DNA of 64,000 nucleotides from an uncultured Oscillospiraceae bacterium (GTDB lineage Bacteria; Bacillota; Clostridia; Oscillospirales; Oscillospiraceae). The stretch lies in NCBI GenBank assembly GCA_947626345.1, contig CANQSF010000001.1, positions 62,001 through 126,000 on the forward strand. The letters run 5' to 3'. Position numbers and translations under genes: made by a program. Positions 33,852 to 43,284 of the stretch are shown here, piece after piece. The notes beneath the pieces were generated by a model. That model worked only from the letters and a program-made list of their open reading frames with translations, was not told the DNA's origin and searched no databases. Position 1 is the first letter of the stretch. Each line of letters begins with the position of its first letter.

Positions 33852-35856
33852 ATTCCTCTCCCGGCTGGCCCGGCAGAACCTGCGGAAAAACGCCCGGTCC
33901 TACGGCCCGTTCCTGCTGGCGGCGGTGCTGACGGTGTGCATGTTCTACATCATCTCATCCCTGGCCGTCGATCCGGGGCTGCAGTCCATGACCGGGGCCA
34001 CCACCATCCAGATCGTCATCCGCTACGGCATGGTCGTGGTGGGGCTGTTTTCGGTGATCTTCCTGTTTTACACCAACAGCTTCCTCATCAAGCGGCGCAA
34101 GCGGGAGTTCGGCCTTTTCAACGTGCTGGGGCTGGAGAAAAAGCACCTGGCAGGGGTGATCGCCTTCGAGACCTTGTATGTGGCCCTCGTCAGCCTGGGG
34201 CTGGGCCTGCTGCTGGGCGTGGCGCTGGACAAGCTGCTGCTGCTGACCGTGGCGAAGATCCTGGGCGTGGCCGCGCCCATGGGCTTTTTCGTGAGCCTCT
34301 GGGTGGTGGCCGTCACGGCGGCGCTGTTCGGCGGCATCTTTCTGCTGATCTTCCTGTACAGCATCCGGCAGGTGTATGTGGCCCGGCCGGTGGAGCTTTT
34401 GCAGGCCGAGCACGCCGGGGAGCGGGAGCCCAAGGCCAAGTGGCTGCTGGCCCTCGTGGGCGCCGGGTGCCTGGGAGCGGGGTACTATATCGCCCTCACC
34501 ACCACAGACGTGCTCCAGGCCATCTTCCTGTTTTTCGTGGCGGTGGTGCTGGTGATCATCGGCACCTATCTGCTCTTCACCGCCGGCAGCGTGGCGCTCT
34601 TGAAGCTTTTGAAGAAAAACAAGCGCTATTACTATAAGACCCGGCACTTCACCGCCGTCAGCGGCATGATGTACCGGATGAAGCAAAACGCGGTGGGCCT
34701 GGCCAACATCTGCATCCTCAGCACCATGGTGCTGGTGATGGTGTCCGGCACCAGCTGCCTCATGCTGGGCATGGAGAGCGCCCTTCATGAGCGCTATCCC
34801 TACGACATGAACATCTCCCGCAGCGACGAGGCCACCATAGAGCTCTCCAAAAAGGCCGTGGCTGACGCGGGCATCGTGCCGGAAAACGAGACGGAGTACA
34901 GCTATGTGACCTGCGCCGCCTACAGCGTGCCCGGCGGGCTGGACGTGACCGTGGACTACACCCTGGACACGGAGTCCAATTTGGCGGACGTGATGGTGAC
35001 GGACCTGGCCGATTATAACCGCTGCACCGGCCAGGACTATGACCTGGCCCCCGGCGAGATCCTGCTGAAGACGGCGCGGACGGACTATGCCGGGGACACA
35101 TTGGAACTGCTGGGCAGGACCTATACCGTCAAAGAGCGGGTGGAGCCCATGGTGAAATACGGCAATATGACCGCCAACCTCACCGAGAGCTGGTACATCG
35201 TGGTGGCGGACAGAGCGGAGCTGGAGCAGATCAACGAGGCTCTGTCTGTGGAGAAGGGAGTGGCGCAGTCTGCGCAGTATCAGCTGGACGGCGACTACAA
35301 GCTGCGCCGGTTCTACGGCTTCGACGTGGCGGGCCATGACGAGGAGACGGCCCTGAACGCCCGGCTGGCCATCCGCGCGGCCTGGAACAAAGCGTCGGAG
35401 GACGAGTCCGTGGACCTGGCGGGCACCTACGAGTGCCGGGCCTGGGAGCGGCAGGACTTCGTGAGCCTGTACGGCAGCCTCTTCTTCCTGGGCATGTTCC
35501 TGGGGCTGCTGTTCACCATGGCGGCCATCCTCATCATCTACTACAAGCAGATGAGCGAGGGCCGGGACGACCGGGAGCGGTTCCAGATCATGCAGAAGGT
35601 GGGGATGAGCCGGCTGGAGGTGAAGCGCACCATCCAGGCCCAGGTGCTGATCGTGTTCTTCCTGCCCCTGGTGACGGCGGGGGTGCACACCGGCTTTGCC
35701 TTCCCCATCCTCAACCGGGTGATGACCCTGTTCAACCTGATGAGCACCAGCTTTTACCTGTGGTGCGTGCTGGGCGTGTTCGTGCTGTTCGCGGCGCTGT
35801 ACGCGGTGGTGTACAGCCTGACGGCCCGGACCTATTACCGGCTGGTGAGCGTATGA
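33841..35856 (+). CDS. ABC transporter permease, BceB type (FtsX-like)
   Basis: 671 aa with about ten membrane helices and a large external domain (about 310-530) between the seventh and eighth, the BceB plan. Both FtsX regions are visible (YSIRQVYVARPVELLQ; IIYYKQMSEGRDDRERFQIMQ). With its ATPase it would remove bacitracin-like or lantibiotic peptides and pass flux information to the BceS kinase, which is disrupted here. Start codon lies inside the ATPase gene. Confidence 0.92.
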   Translation: MNARFLSRLARQNLRKNARSYGPFLLAAVLTVCMFYIISSLAVDPGLQSMTGATTIQIVIRYGMVVVGLFSVIFLFYTNSFLIKRRKREFGLFNVLGLEKKHLAGVIAFETLYVALVSLGLGLLLGVALDKLLLLTVAKILGVAAPMGFFVSLWVVAVTAALFGGIFLLIFLYSIRQVYVARPVELLQAEHAGEREPKAKWLLALVGAGCLGAGYYIALTTTDVLQAIFLFFVAVVLVIIGTYLLFTAGSVALLKLLKKNKRYYYKTRHFTAVSGMMYRMKQNAVGLANICILSTMVLVMVSGTSCLMLGMESALHERYPYDMNISRSDEATIELSKKAVADAGIVPENETEYSYVTCAAYSVPGGLDVTVDYTLDTESNLADVMVTDLADYNRCTGQDYDLAPGEILLKTARTDYAGDTLELLGRTYTVKERVEPMVKYGNMTANLTESWYIVVADRAELEQINEALSVEKGVAQSAQYQLDGDYKLRRFYGFDVAGHDEETALNARLAIRAAWNKASEDESVDLAGTYECRAWERQDFVSLYGSLFFLGMFLGLLFTMAAILIIYYKQMSEGRDDRERFQIMQKVGMSRLEVKRTIQAQVLIVFFLPLVTAGVHTGFAFPILNRVMTLFNLMSTSFYLWCVLGVFVLFAALYAVVYSLTARTYYRLVSV

Positions 35857-35873
35857 GAGGAGGCGGAAAAACC

Positions 35874-36338
35874 ATGCGCATAACGGCGGCGATCTTCACC
35901 CTGCTCCTGCTGGCGGGGCTGCTCCTGCCCGGCTGCAGCAAGGACCAGATACTGGACGCTTACGGGACGGTGGTGTCCCTGGCGGGGAACGTGGGGCTGG
36001 ACACCTCCCTGACCCTGCAGGGCGAGCGGACCTTCGGCGCGGACAAATATACCGGCGCCTACACGGCCCGATACGAGGACTTCACCGGCCAGGAGTGCCC
36101 CTTCGGCGGCACGGCCCTGGAGCGCCGGGAGGGAGAGCACGTGACCGTGACATGCTCGCTGCAGGGCGACGGCTCCGCCCGGCTGGAGTGGAACTGCGGC
36201 TATGACACCGCCGTGGTCCTGGCGGACACGGCGGGGGAGACGAGCTGCGAGGAGACCATATATCTGGCACCCGGCAGCAACTACTTCAATCTGGTGTTCG
36301 AGGGCTTTACCGGCAGCGTGGAGCTGACCATAGAATGA
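35874..36338 (+). CDS. Small lipoprotein downstream of the Bce-type transporter
   Basis: 154 aa; ATG 35874 is preferred because GAGGAGG lies 10 bp before it. Lipobox LLPGCSK, then a mostly beta-strand mature part (about 130 aa) with no recognised family. Seventeen bp after the permease gene, so probably an accessory surface protein of the transporter; this is inferred from position only. Confidence 0.75.
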   Translation: MRITAAIFTLLLLAGLLLPGCSKDQILDAYGTVVSLAGNVGLDTSLTLQGERTFGADKYTGAYTARYEDFTGQECPFGGTALERREGEHVTVTCSLQGDGSARLEWNCGYDTAVVLADTAGETSCEETIYLAPGSNYFNLVFEGFTGSVELTIE

Positions 36339-36365
36339 ATACAAACTAAAATATACTGCATATAG

Positions 36366-36396
36366 GATCCCACAAAACCCGGTTTTTGTGGGATCT
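36366..36396 (+). terminator. Terminator of the Bce-type ABC operon
   Basis: Stem GATCCCACAAAACC / GGTTTTTGTGGGATC with one bulge, 28 bp after the lipoprotein stop. Confidence 0.75.
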
Positions 36397-36443
36397 TATA
36401 TGAATATTAATGCAATTATGATGAATTTTATTGAATTTTCATC

Positions 36444-36472
36444 TTGTATTCCTCGTATATGCAGAATATAAT
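36444..36472 (+). promoter_or_regulatory. Promoter of the C69 dipeptidase gene
   Basis: TTGTAT (36444), 17-bp spacer, perfect TATAAT (36467). Confidence 0.7.
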
Positions 36473-36528
36473 CAGACTATCCTTTCCGCCGGGAGGAACG
36501 CTCCCGCGGAAGAAAGCGAGGAAGAGAC

Positions 36529-38079
36529 ATGAAAATGATGAAAAAACTTGCGGCCGCCGTCATCGCGCTGATGCTGGTGACGAGCCTGTCTGTCAGCGCC
36601 TTCGCCTGCACGTCCATCTATGTGGGGTCCGACCTGACCGATGACGGGGACGCCTACTTCGCCCGCAGCGAGGATCTGGACAACAGCTACAACAAGGTGT
36701 TCTATGTCAGTCCCGCCGGCAACCACAAGGCGGGGGAGGCGTACACCGGCTGCTACGGCTTTGAGTATACCTTCGAGAAGGACAGCTACGCCTATACCGC
36801 CTTCCGGGATGACAACCTGGCCGGCGAATGCCCCGACTGCGACCCGGAAGTGGTGGATCCGACCCATGAGCACACCCCCTATGAGGCCGGCGGCACCAAC
36901 GAGATGGGCGTGAGCATGACCGCCACGGTGAGCATCTATCCCAACGAGGCCATCGAGGAGGCAGATCCTTACGTGGACACGGGCATCGAGGAGGCGGAGA
37001 TCGTCACCGTGGTGCTCAGCCAGGCGGACAGCGCCAAGGACGGCCTGGACATCCTGATGGGCATCTATGATGAGTACGGCATGTGCGGCGGCTCCTCCAT
37101 CATGATCGGCGACCAGAACGAGGTCTGGTACATCGAGAACTGCACCGGCACCCAGTACATCGCCATGAAGCTGCCCAGCGACCTCATCCTGATCAACCCC
37201 AACATGAGCCTGTTCGGCCTGATCGACCTGGACGATGAGAACGTCATCGCCACCCCGGACCTGATCAAGACCGCCCAGGACGCCGGCACCTTTGTGGGCG
37301 ACGAGGCGGAGAATCAGATCAACTACCGGGCCAGCTACAGCGAGGACTACATGGACGCGCGTATGCCCAACTGCCTGAACTACGTGAACGCCGGGTATGA
37401 GTACACCGTGGACAGCCTGGCCTATGAGGACTTCTGCCTGAGCAACGTCAAGGACGGCCAGATCGTGCCCCTGTACACCAACATCGAGGCCGACCGGACC
37501 TTCTCCCTGCAGGACCTGAAGGACTTCTACAAGGTGGAGAAGGTGGCCCGGGACGCCAACCTGGATATCCACATCTTCCAGCTGGACGCCGATGTCCCCG
37601 CTGAGGCGGGCACCGTGGAGTGGGTGGCCATGGACGACGGGGCGTACACCGTGTTCGTGCCCTACTGGCCCATGCTGACCAAGGACACCTATGAGGCCTA
37701 CCAGGTCACCGTGGGCGAGGCCGAGTTCGTGGAGGAGGAGCCGGACGGCAGCACGCCCTACTATCCCAGGACCCTGAGGGACGGCACCGAGGGCTTCATG
37801 GTCGAGCCCGCCGACTGGGCGGACAGCATGTACTGGTCCTTCAACGTGGTGAGCAACTACGTGCTGTATGTGGACGAAAGCCAGCAGCAGACCGTGGCCG
37901 ACGCCTACGCGGACCTGCAGGCGAGCATCGACGAGGAGTTCGTCTCCCTCCAGGCCCAGGTGGAGGGCGCGGAGGATATGGAGGCTATGGCCGACACCGT
38001 GACCGCCGCCAGCATGGAGATGGCCCAGCAGGCCCACCAGACCGCTGTGGACCTGTACGCCCAGATCACTGCCAAGTAA
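36529..38079 (+). CDS. Secreted C69-family dipeptidase
   Basis: 516 aa. Signal peptide of about 26 residues ending SAFA, so that cleavage would expose Cys27 (CTSIYVG) as the N-terminal nucleophile of this Ntn-hydrolase family. FARSEDLD and the GTNEMGVSMTAT stretch fit peptidase C69 (PepDA type). It would cleave dipeptides outside the membrane. Single gene with its own promoter and terminator. The C-terminal 70 residues are acidic helix, possibly a trimer or surface contact. Confidence 0.9.
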   Translation: MKMMKKLAAAVIALMLVTSLSVSAFACTSIYVGSDLTDDGDAYFARSEDLDNSYNKVFYVSPAGNHKAGEAYTGCYGFEYTFEKDSYAYTAFRDDNLAGECPDCDPEVVDPTHEHTPYEAGGTNEMGVSMTATVSIYPNEAIEEADPYVDTGIEEAEIVTVVLSQADSAKDGLDILMGIYDEYGMCGGSSIMIGDQNEVWYIENCTGTQYIAMKLPSDLILINPNMSLFGLIDLDDENVIATPDLIKTAQDAGTFVGDEAENQINYRASYSEDYMDARMPNCLNYVNAGYEYTVDSLAYEDFCLSNVKDGQIVPLYTNIEADRTFSLQDLKDFYKVEKVARDANLDIHIFQLDADVPAEAGTVEWVAMDDGAYTVFVPYWPMLTKDTYEAYQVTVGEAEFVEEEPDGSTPYYPRTLRDGTEGFMVEPADWADSMYWSFNVVSNYVLYVDESQQQTVADAYADLQASIDEEFVSLQAQVEGAEDMEAMADTVTAASMEMAQQAHQTAVDLYAQITAK

Positions 38080-38091
38080 ATCAAGAAAAAG

Positions 38092-38130
38092 CAAAAAGCG
38101 TCTGCCGCAGACCAGCGGCAGACGTTTTTT
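38092..38130. terminator. Bidirectional terminator between convergent genes
   Basis: Perfect 9-bp stem CGTCTGCCG / CGGCAGACG, A-run before and T6 after; serves the C69 gene and the glycolipid operon. Confidence 0.88.
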
Positions 38131-38140
38131 ATGTATGCGG

Positions 38141-38839
38141 TCATCGCCTGGCGGCGGCGGGCCTGTGCCGGTGGGTGTGATGCCGGGCGGGGGCGCAGGC
38201 CAGGGGCAGCATCAGCGCGCTCAGCGCCGCCGCGGCCAGCACATCCAGCACCGAGTGCTGCTTGACGAACAGGGTGGAGACGCTGATCAGCGCGGTCATG
38301 GCCCCGAAGGCCAGCCGCCAGCGGGGCCGGGCCAGCCGGCCGCAGTCCCACAGCCCCACCGACACCGCCACGGCCCCCAGCACGTGGATGGAGGGGCAGA
38401 CATTGGTGTTGGTGTCAAAGTCGTAAAACCAGGCGGCGAAGCGGGTCATGGCGTTGTCCCGGGGGAAGCTGTCCGGCCGGAGCAGCTGCCGGGTGGGCCA
38501 GAGGACGTATATCACCAGCGTCACACCGTAGGTGAGGATGATGAAGCGCATCATCCGCCGGAAGGAGGGCACGTCCCGGAAAAAGGTGTAGACCAGGCCG
38601 CCGATGAGGTACACGAACCAGAACAGGTACGGGATGAAGAACCACTCGTTGAAGGGGATGAGGCCGTCCAGGGCGCACTGGACGGTGTAGTACCGCCGGA
38701 TGAAGCCGCCCCGCTCCAGCAGCAGGAACGCCAGCCCATGGATGGGCCAGTATAAGAGCAATAGGATGTGCCGGTAGGCCGGGTCTGTGATGTTCCCCGG
38801 CCGCAGGGCCCGGTAATCGGGCCGGGATGGCTCACTCAT
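38141..38839 (-). CDS. PAP2-superfamily membrane phosphatase
   Basis: 232 aa, about six membrane helices. PAP2 motifs: WPTRQLLRP region, CPSIH and KQHSVLDV with the catalytic histidines. The sequence between them resembles the PAP2_3 (inositolphosphotransferase-like) branch. Last gene of a three-gene operon, starting 8 bp inside the end of the acyltransferase-like gene. Likely removes or exchanges phosphate on a lipid intermediate of the glycolipid made by its neighbours. Confidence 0.85.
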   Translation of the reverse strand: MSEPSRPDYRALRPGNITDPAYRHILLLLYWPIHGLAFLLLERGGFIRRYYTVQCALDGLIPFNEWFFIPYLFWFVYLIGGLVYTFFRDVPSFRRMMRFIILTYGVTLVIYVLWPTRQLLRPDSFPRDNAMTRFAAWFYDFDTNTNVCPSIHVLGAVAVSVGLWDCGRLARPRWRLAFGAMTALISVSTLFVKQHSVLDVLAAAALSALMLPLACAPARHHTHRHRPAAARR

Positions 38840-39305
38840 GGACCGTCGCCTCCTCCCGGCGCTCCAGCTTCTCCGCCAGGCGCAGCAGCCGGGGCCGGTT
38901 GTACCGCTGGATCATGATGAAGGGCAGGTTGCCCAGCACATACACCAGCACCAGCACCGCGGCCCATGTCTCCCGGCACAGCAGCACCGGCAGCGCCAGC
39001 ACCATCAGCGCGCCGTGGACAAGCTCCGCCACGCACGTCTCCTGCACCAGCATCCGCACCTGGCCGCCAGTGGCGTCGCCCAGGGCCTTCCGGGGCAGGG
39101 AACGGAGATATTTGCTCATGTCCGGCACCCGGTCTTTCCACCTGCGGATCTTCAGCCGCTCGTAAAACCGGCCCTCCCGCTCGAAGGGCCAGGGCCGGAA
39201 GGGGAACGCGTCCGTGCGAAAGTCGCGCCTGACGAAGGCCGCCGCCACATTGGACAGCAGGCTGATCGCCGCCAGATACAGCACGCTCCACCACAGCTTT
39301 TTCAT
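38832..39305 (-). CDS. CrtO-like (glycosyl-diaponeurosporenoate acyltransferase family) membrane protein
   Basis: 157 aa from ATG 39305, coupled to the upstream glycosyltransferase by ATGA. It has an N-terminal helix, then KIRRWKDRVPDMSKYLRSLPRK, the hallmark stretch of the family named for the last step of staphyloxanthin synthesis, and two C-terminal helices. No carotenoid genes are near, so it more likely acylates or otherwise processes a glycolipid here. Confidence 0.75.
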   Translation of the reverse strand: MKKLWWSVLYLAAISLLSNVAAAFVRRDFRTDAFPFRPWPFEREGRFYERLKIRRWKDRVPDMSKYLRSLPRKALGDATGGQVRMLVQETCVAELVHGALMVLALPVLLCRETWAAVLVLVYVLGNLPFIMIQRYNRPRLLRLAEKLERREEATVHE

Positions 39306-40426
39306 CGCACCGCCGTCTCCTTTTCTGCCAGATGGGACCATATGGCCTCCGCGGCATTGCCCTCCCGGGCCAGCGCCGCGCCCATTTTTTCCAGCTGCTC
39401 CCCGTCCGCCAGCAGATGCAGGCAAAGCGCTGCCAGCGCCTCAGGGTCGGGGGCCGTCACCGCGCCGCCCAGGGCGCAGAAGTGGCGCAGATTTGGCGTC
39501 TCGCAGGCGGACACCGCGTCCACCAGCACCATGGGCAGGCCCTTCACCGCCGCCTCGGAGGTGCTCACGCCCCCGGGCTTGGTCAGAAACAGGTCCGCGC
39601 TGTCCATCAGCAGAGGCACGTCCTCCCGGTAGCCCCACACGGCCACATCCGGTCGTCCGGCGAAAAGACGCTCCAGCTTTTTCTGCAGGTGGACGTAGGT
39701 GCCGCAGACCACCGCCAGGGAGCAGTTCGCCGGCAGCCGCTGGGCCAGCAGCTCCGTCAGCTCGTCCAGGTGGCCGCAGCCCATGGACCCGCACATGGCC
39801 AGCACCAGCCGCCCCGTCAGGGGCAGACCCAGCCGCCGGCGGGCCTCGATCTTGTTTACACGCGCATAAAAGGCCCGGCGCACGGGCACCCCCGGGATGG
39901 GGACGATCTGTCCGGAGGGGATGCCCGCCTGGACGAACTCCTCCGCCGCGGCGGGGGAGGGGACGAAGTACCGGTCCATCACGCAGTCCTCCACCAGGGG
40001 GCTGCAGGTGTAGTCCGTGGCGATGAAGGAGGCGTCCAGCGCCAGCTCCGGATGGGTCTTGCGCAGCTGGGTGACCATCAGCGCCGAGAACACATGGGGG
40101 CACAGCAGGCAGTCATATCCCTCCTGGACGACCAGGGCGTACAGCTTCTCCGCACCCAGGGCCAGCACGCCGGCCACCAGGTTGTGGTCCTCCCCCAGGG
40201 AGGGGTGCTGCTCCAGCAGCCGATAGCTGACCCGCCAGACGGAGGGCATGTGCCGGTAGAGCCGGGCATGCCAGCGGCAGATGAGCTCCGACATCTTTTC
40301 CGACAGGAAGGACAGCGCGTCGGCGATGTCGCAGGCCACGCCGCGGGCCGTTATCGCCTCCCGCACCGCCGCGGAGACGGAGTTGTGGCCCTCGCCGGTG
40401 CTGCAGGTCAGGATCAATACTTTCAT
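39302..40426 (-). CDS. MGDG-synthase-like glycolipid glycosyltransferase
   Basis: 374 aa, ATG 40426. The N-terminal MGDG-synthase domain begins VLILTCSTGEGHNS; the GT-B C-terminal half holds LAMCGSMGCGH and the donor-binding FLTKPGGVSTSEA. The family includes processive diacylglycerol glucosyltransferases (UgtP type), which add sugar from UDP-sugar to diacylglycerol at the inner membrane face. First gene of the operon. Confidence 0.9.
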   Translation of the reverse strand: MKVLILTCSTGEGHNSVSAAVREAITARGVACDIADALSFLSEKMSELICRWHARLYRHMPSVWRVSYRLLEQHPSLGEDHNLVAGVLALGAEKLYALVVQEGYDCLLCPHVFSALMVTQLRKTHPELALDASFIATDYTCSPLVEDCVMDRYFVPSPAAAEEFVQAGIPSGQIVPIPGVPVRRAFYARVNKIEARRRLGLPLTGRLVLAMCGSMGCGHLDELTELLAQRLPANCSLAVVCGTYVHLQKKLERLFAGRPDVAVWGYREDVPLLMDSADLFLTKPGGVSTSEAAVKGLPMVLVDAVSACETPNLRHFCALGGAVTAPDPEALAALCLHLLADGEQLEKMGAALAREGNAAEAIWSHLAEKETAVR

Positions 40427-40546
40427 GGGGTACCTCGGGGTCTTTCTCTGATAGTCCACTGCCATAATGCCCCACGGGGCGGTCAGCTGTCAAGGTCAAA
40501 CATACACAAAAAATGGGGAGGGAAAAAATCCCAATAGCGGGCGCCG

Positions 40547-41653
40547 TCAGCCCATGAAAAATACCAGCGCCGAAAGGATCAGCAGCAGTGCCAGGTTCAC
40601 CGCCGTGAACTCCGCCAAAAACCGGCCGGTCCTGGCCCCCTCCGAGCGGGAGTAGAGCTTCAGGCCGATGAGGCTGGCCAGGCTGGCGATGGGGGTGCCC
40701 AGACCGCCCACGTTCACCCCCAGCAGCAGGGCGCGGGCGTTGTCGGTGAAGCCGGACAGCAGCAGCGCCGCCGGCACGTTGCTGATCACCTGGCTGGTGA
40801 GCAGGCCCGTCAGATACTCCCGCCCGGCCAGCAGGCGTCTGAGCAGCGCGTCCACCGCGCCGATGCGGGCCAGGTTCCCGGCGAAGATAAAGAAGGCTAC
40901 GAAGGTGGCCAGCAGCATGAGATCCGCCCGCAGCAGGGTCCTCCGGTCCAGCGCCGCCGCGGCCGCGATCACCCCGACGAGCATCACCGGCCAGGGCACC
41001 AGCCGCACCACCGTGGTCAGACACAGGGCGAACAGCGCCCCGTACAGCGCCAGCAGCTTTTTGTCCAGCCCCGGCGCCTGGCCCAGCTGGGGCCGGATGG
41101 GGGCCTTGGGCAGGCTCAGGCAGCACAATGCCAGCAGCGCCAGGGACGCCAGCCACACCGGGCCGGTGGCGGTGAAGAACGCCCCGGCGGACATGTTGTA
41201 ATAGGAGTAAAGATACAGGTTCTGGGGGTTGCCCACCGGGGTGAGCATGCTGCCCAGGTTGGCGGCCACGGTCTGCAGCACCACCACCCGGATCAGGTCC
41301 TGGCCCCGGCCGGCCATGGTCAGCACCACCACCGCGAAGGGCACGAAGGTCAGCAGGGCCACGTCGTTGGTGATGAGCATGGCGCTGAAAAAGCACAGCA
41401 TCACCAGCATCCCGCCGATGGCCCGGGTGCTGCCGGCCCGGACGCACAGCCCATGGGCCAGGGAGGTGAACAGCCCCGCCTTGCCCAGACCGGACACCAC
41501 CGCCATCAGCGAATACAGCAGCGCCAGGGTCCGAAAGTCGATATAGCCCAGATAGGCCCCGTCCGGGGGCACGAAAAAACAGCTCACCGCCGCCGCGGCC
41601 GCCGCCGCGCACAGCACCGGCTCCCGCCGGAGAAAAGAGCGCACACGTTCCAT
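40547..41653 (-). CDS. SLC13/ArsB-type anion permease
   Basis: 368 aa, ATG 41653 behind GAGG. About ten membrane helices; the repeated re-entrant-loop regions ITNDVALLTFVPF and VISNVPAALLLSGF are typical of the ion-transporter superfamily (ArsB, NhaD, CitMHS). Substrate is unclear; it might be a dicarboxylate, arsenite or Na+/H+. Separated from the glycolipid operon by 120 bp and read in the same direction. Confidence 0.8.
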   Translation of the reverse strand: MERVRSFLRREPVLCAAAAAAAVSCFFVPPDGAYLGYIDFRTLALLYSLMAVVSGLGKAGLFTSLAHGLCVRAGSTRAIGGMLVMLCFFSAMLITNDVALLTFVPFAVVVLTMAGRGQDLIRVVVLQTVAANLGSMLTPVGNPQNLYLYSYYNMSAGAFFTATGPVWLASLALLALCCLSLPKAPIRPQLGQAPGLDKKLLALYGALFALCLTTVVRLVPWPVMLVGVIAAAAALDRRTLLRADLMLLATFVAFFIFAGNLARIGAVDALLRRLLAGREYLTGLLTSQVISNVPAALLLSGFTDNARALLLGVNVGGLGTPIASLASLIGLKLYSRSEGARTGRFLAEFTAVNLALLLILSALVFFMG

Positions 41654-41734
41654 AGCCAAAAAACCTCACTGCAGATCGCGCCCGCGGGCGCCGGGATATT
41701 GTACCACCGCCGGCGGAGGAGCGCAACATTTTCC

Positions 41735-41763
41735 TTGACAGGACAGGGCAGATGTGCTAATGT
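41735..41763 (+). promoter_or_regulatory. Promoter of the M1 peptidase gene
   Basis: Perfect TTGACA (41735), 17-bp spacer, TAATGT (41758). The -10 box touches the first of two operator palindromes. Confidence 0.75.
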
Positions 41764-41795
41764 TCTATTGCAATAGAAGTTCTATTACAATAGAA
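41763..41795. promoter_or_regulatory. Twin palindromic operators
   Basis: TTCTATTGCAATAGAA (41763-41778, perfect 16-bp palindrome) and TTCTATTACAATAGAA (41780-41795, one central mismatch), one base apart, covering the expected transcription start. They look like two sites for a dimeric repressor (GntR, MarR or similar size). No regulator gene is adjacent. Confidence 0.75.
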
Positions 41796-41816
41796 CAATG
41801 AAATGGGGGGACAGCG

Positions 41817-43214
41817 ATGAGAGGGCGATGGATCGTCCTGACGGCGCTGCTGGCGCTGGTACTGCCGGCGCTGGCGGGCTGCAGCGGGGAGCGGGACCTG
41901 GCCTTTGCGGAGCGATATGTGATCGACGCCGACCTGGACCCGGAGGGGCGGAGCATGACCTATGCCCAGCGGGCGGAGATCACCAACACCGGCTCCGACA
42001 GCACGGAGGAGCTGTGGTTCCATCTCTATGCCAATATGTATAAGGGCCTTTTTCAGACCGAGGACGGGGACGTGCTGGTCACGTCTGTCACCGACGGGGC
42101 GGGCCAGTCCCTTTCCTATGAGCGCAGTCAGGAGGGGGTGCTGTACCGGGTGGGCCTGGCCGAGCCCCTGGGGCCGGGGGAGACGGCGGAGCTCCTGTTT
42201 TCCTGCCAGGTGATCATCCCGGACCTGGAGAGCAAATACGGCGTGTCCCCGGCGGGGGACGTGCAGCTGCCGGGCTTCAGCCTGCAGCTGGCGGTGTACG
42301 ATGAAAACGGCTGGGACACGGACCCACTCCAGGAGGAGGGGGACGGCCGGTACGCCCACACGGCGGACTACGACGTGACGGTCCGGGCGCCGGCGGACTA
42401 TATCCTGGCCTGCAACGGGGACGAGCAGGGCGTGACGGCCCGGGACGGCGTGACGGAGCACCGCTATATCTGCCGGGACCGGCGGGACCTGGTGCTCATC
42501 GCCTGCAGGGATTACGTGCGGCGGGAGCGTCAGGCGGGAGACGTGCGGGTGCTGGGGTACTTCGACCCGGGCACCGCCGGGGTGACGGAGGCGGCCATGG
42601 ACCAGGTGATGGACGCGGCGGCGTTCGCGCTGGAGTACTTCGGGCAGCTGTTCGGCCCCTACCCCCACGACACGCTGGTGGTCACCAACGCCGCCCTGGG
42701 CACAAACTTCGCCCAGAGCATGGAGTACTCCGGGCTTATCACCGTCTACTTCGACCTGGAGACCGACCCCACCGCCCGCTCCCACATCACCTTCCACGAG
42801 GCGGCCCACCAGTGGTTCTACGGCGCCGTGGGAAACGACGAGAATGAGGAGCCATGGCTGGACGAGGGGTTCGCGGAATTCGCCGGATACCTGTGCCTGG
42901 AGGCGTGGGGCAGCGACTGGCCGGGCTGGGAGATAGCTGCCAACGCCGCCGGCGCGGAGCAGGTGAAGGACGATAAAGTAGATCTGCCCGCCGACGAGCA
43001 CCCCGTGTACCAGTGGGGGGTCTATGACCGGGGGTGCATGTGCCTGAAAGAGCTGATGGACGCCGCCGGCCGGGAGGAATTCCTCGCCATCCTGGGCGGC
43101 TACTGCCGGGACCACTGGATGGGTGTGGCCACCACGGCGGACTTCCTGGCGGCGGTGAGGGCGGGGACCGGCGGGGACGTGGAGGATATCCTGGCGGAAT
43201 ACATCCAAGAATAA
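41817..43214 (+). CDS. M1-family zinc aminopeptidase lipoprotein
   Basis: 465 aa. Lipobox ALAGCSG; beta-rich N-terminal domain; zinc site HEAAH-x18-E (HEAAHQW ... WLDEGFAE). The usual GAMEN exopeptidase loop is replaced by the segment SMEYSG, so its peptide specificity may differ. Length is short for M1 (no large C-terminal helical domain), as in several clostridial membrane-anchored versions. Acts outside the cell. Controlled by the twin operators just upstream. Confidence 0.88.
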   Translation: MRGRWIVLTALLALVLPALAGCSGERDLAFAERYVIDADLDPEGRSMTYAQRAEITNTGSDSTEELWFHLYANMYKGLFQTEDGDVLVTSVTDGAGQSLSYERSQEGVLYRVGLAEPLGPGETAELLFSCQVIIPDLESKYGVSPAGDVQLPGFSLQLAVYDENGWDTDPLQEEGDGRYAHTADYDVTVRAPADYILACNGDEQGVTARDGVTEHRYICRDRRDLVLIACRDYVRRERQAGDVRVLGYFDPGTAGVTEAAMDQVMDAAAFALEYFGQLFGPYPHDTLVVTNAALGTNFAQSMEYSGLITVYFDLETDPTARSHITFHEAAHQWFYGAVGNDENEEPWLDEGFAEFAGYLCLEAWGSDWPGWEIAANAAGAEQVKDDKVDLPADEHPVYQWGVYDRGCMCLKELMDAAGREEFLAILGGYCRDHWMGVATTADFLAAVRAGTGGDVEDILAEYIQE

Positions 43215-43225
43215 AACCATGCCTC

Positions 43226-43254
43226 TTGCTAGGGCGGGAAAAGTTTGGTACAAT
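43226..43254 (+). promoter_or_regulatory. Promoter of the zinc dehydrogenase gene
   Basis: TTGCTA (43226), 17-bp spacer, TACAAT (43249), 30 bp before the start codon. Confidence 0.65.
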
Positions 43255-43284
43255 TTCCCCGACAACACGGACGGGAGGCGCGCG

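Noticed and set aside
41763..41795. Insertion-sequence ends or a terminator
   Set aside because: Two short palindromes one base apart directly after a good promoter and before a start codon fit operators; there is no T-run after either and no element between them.
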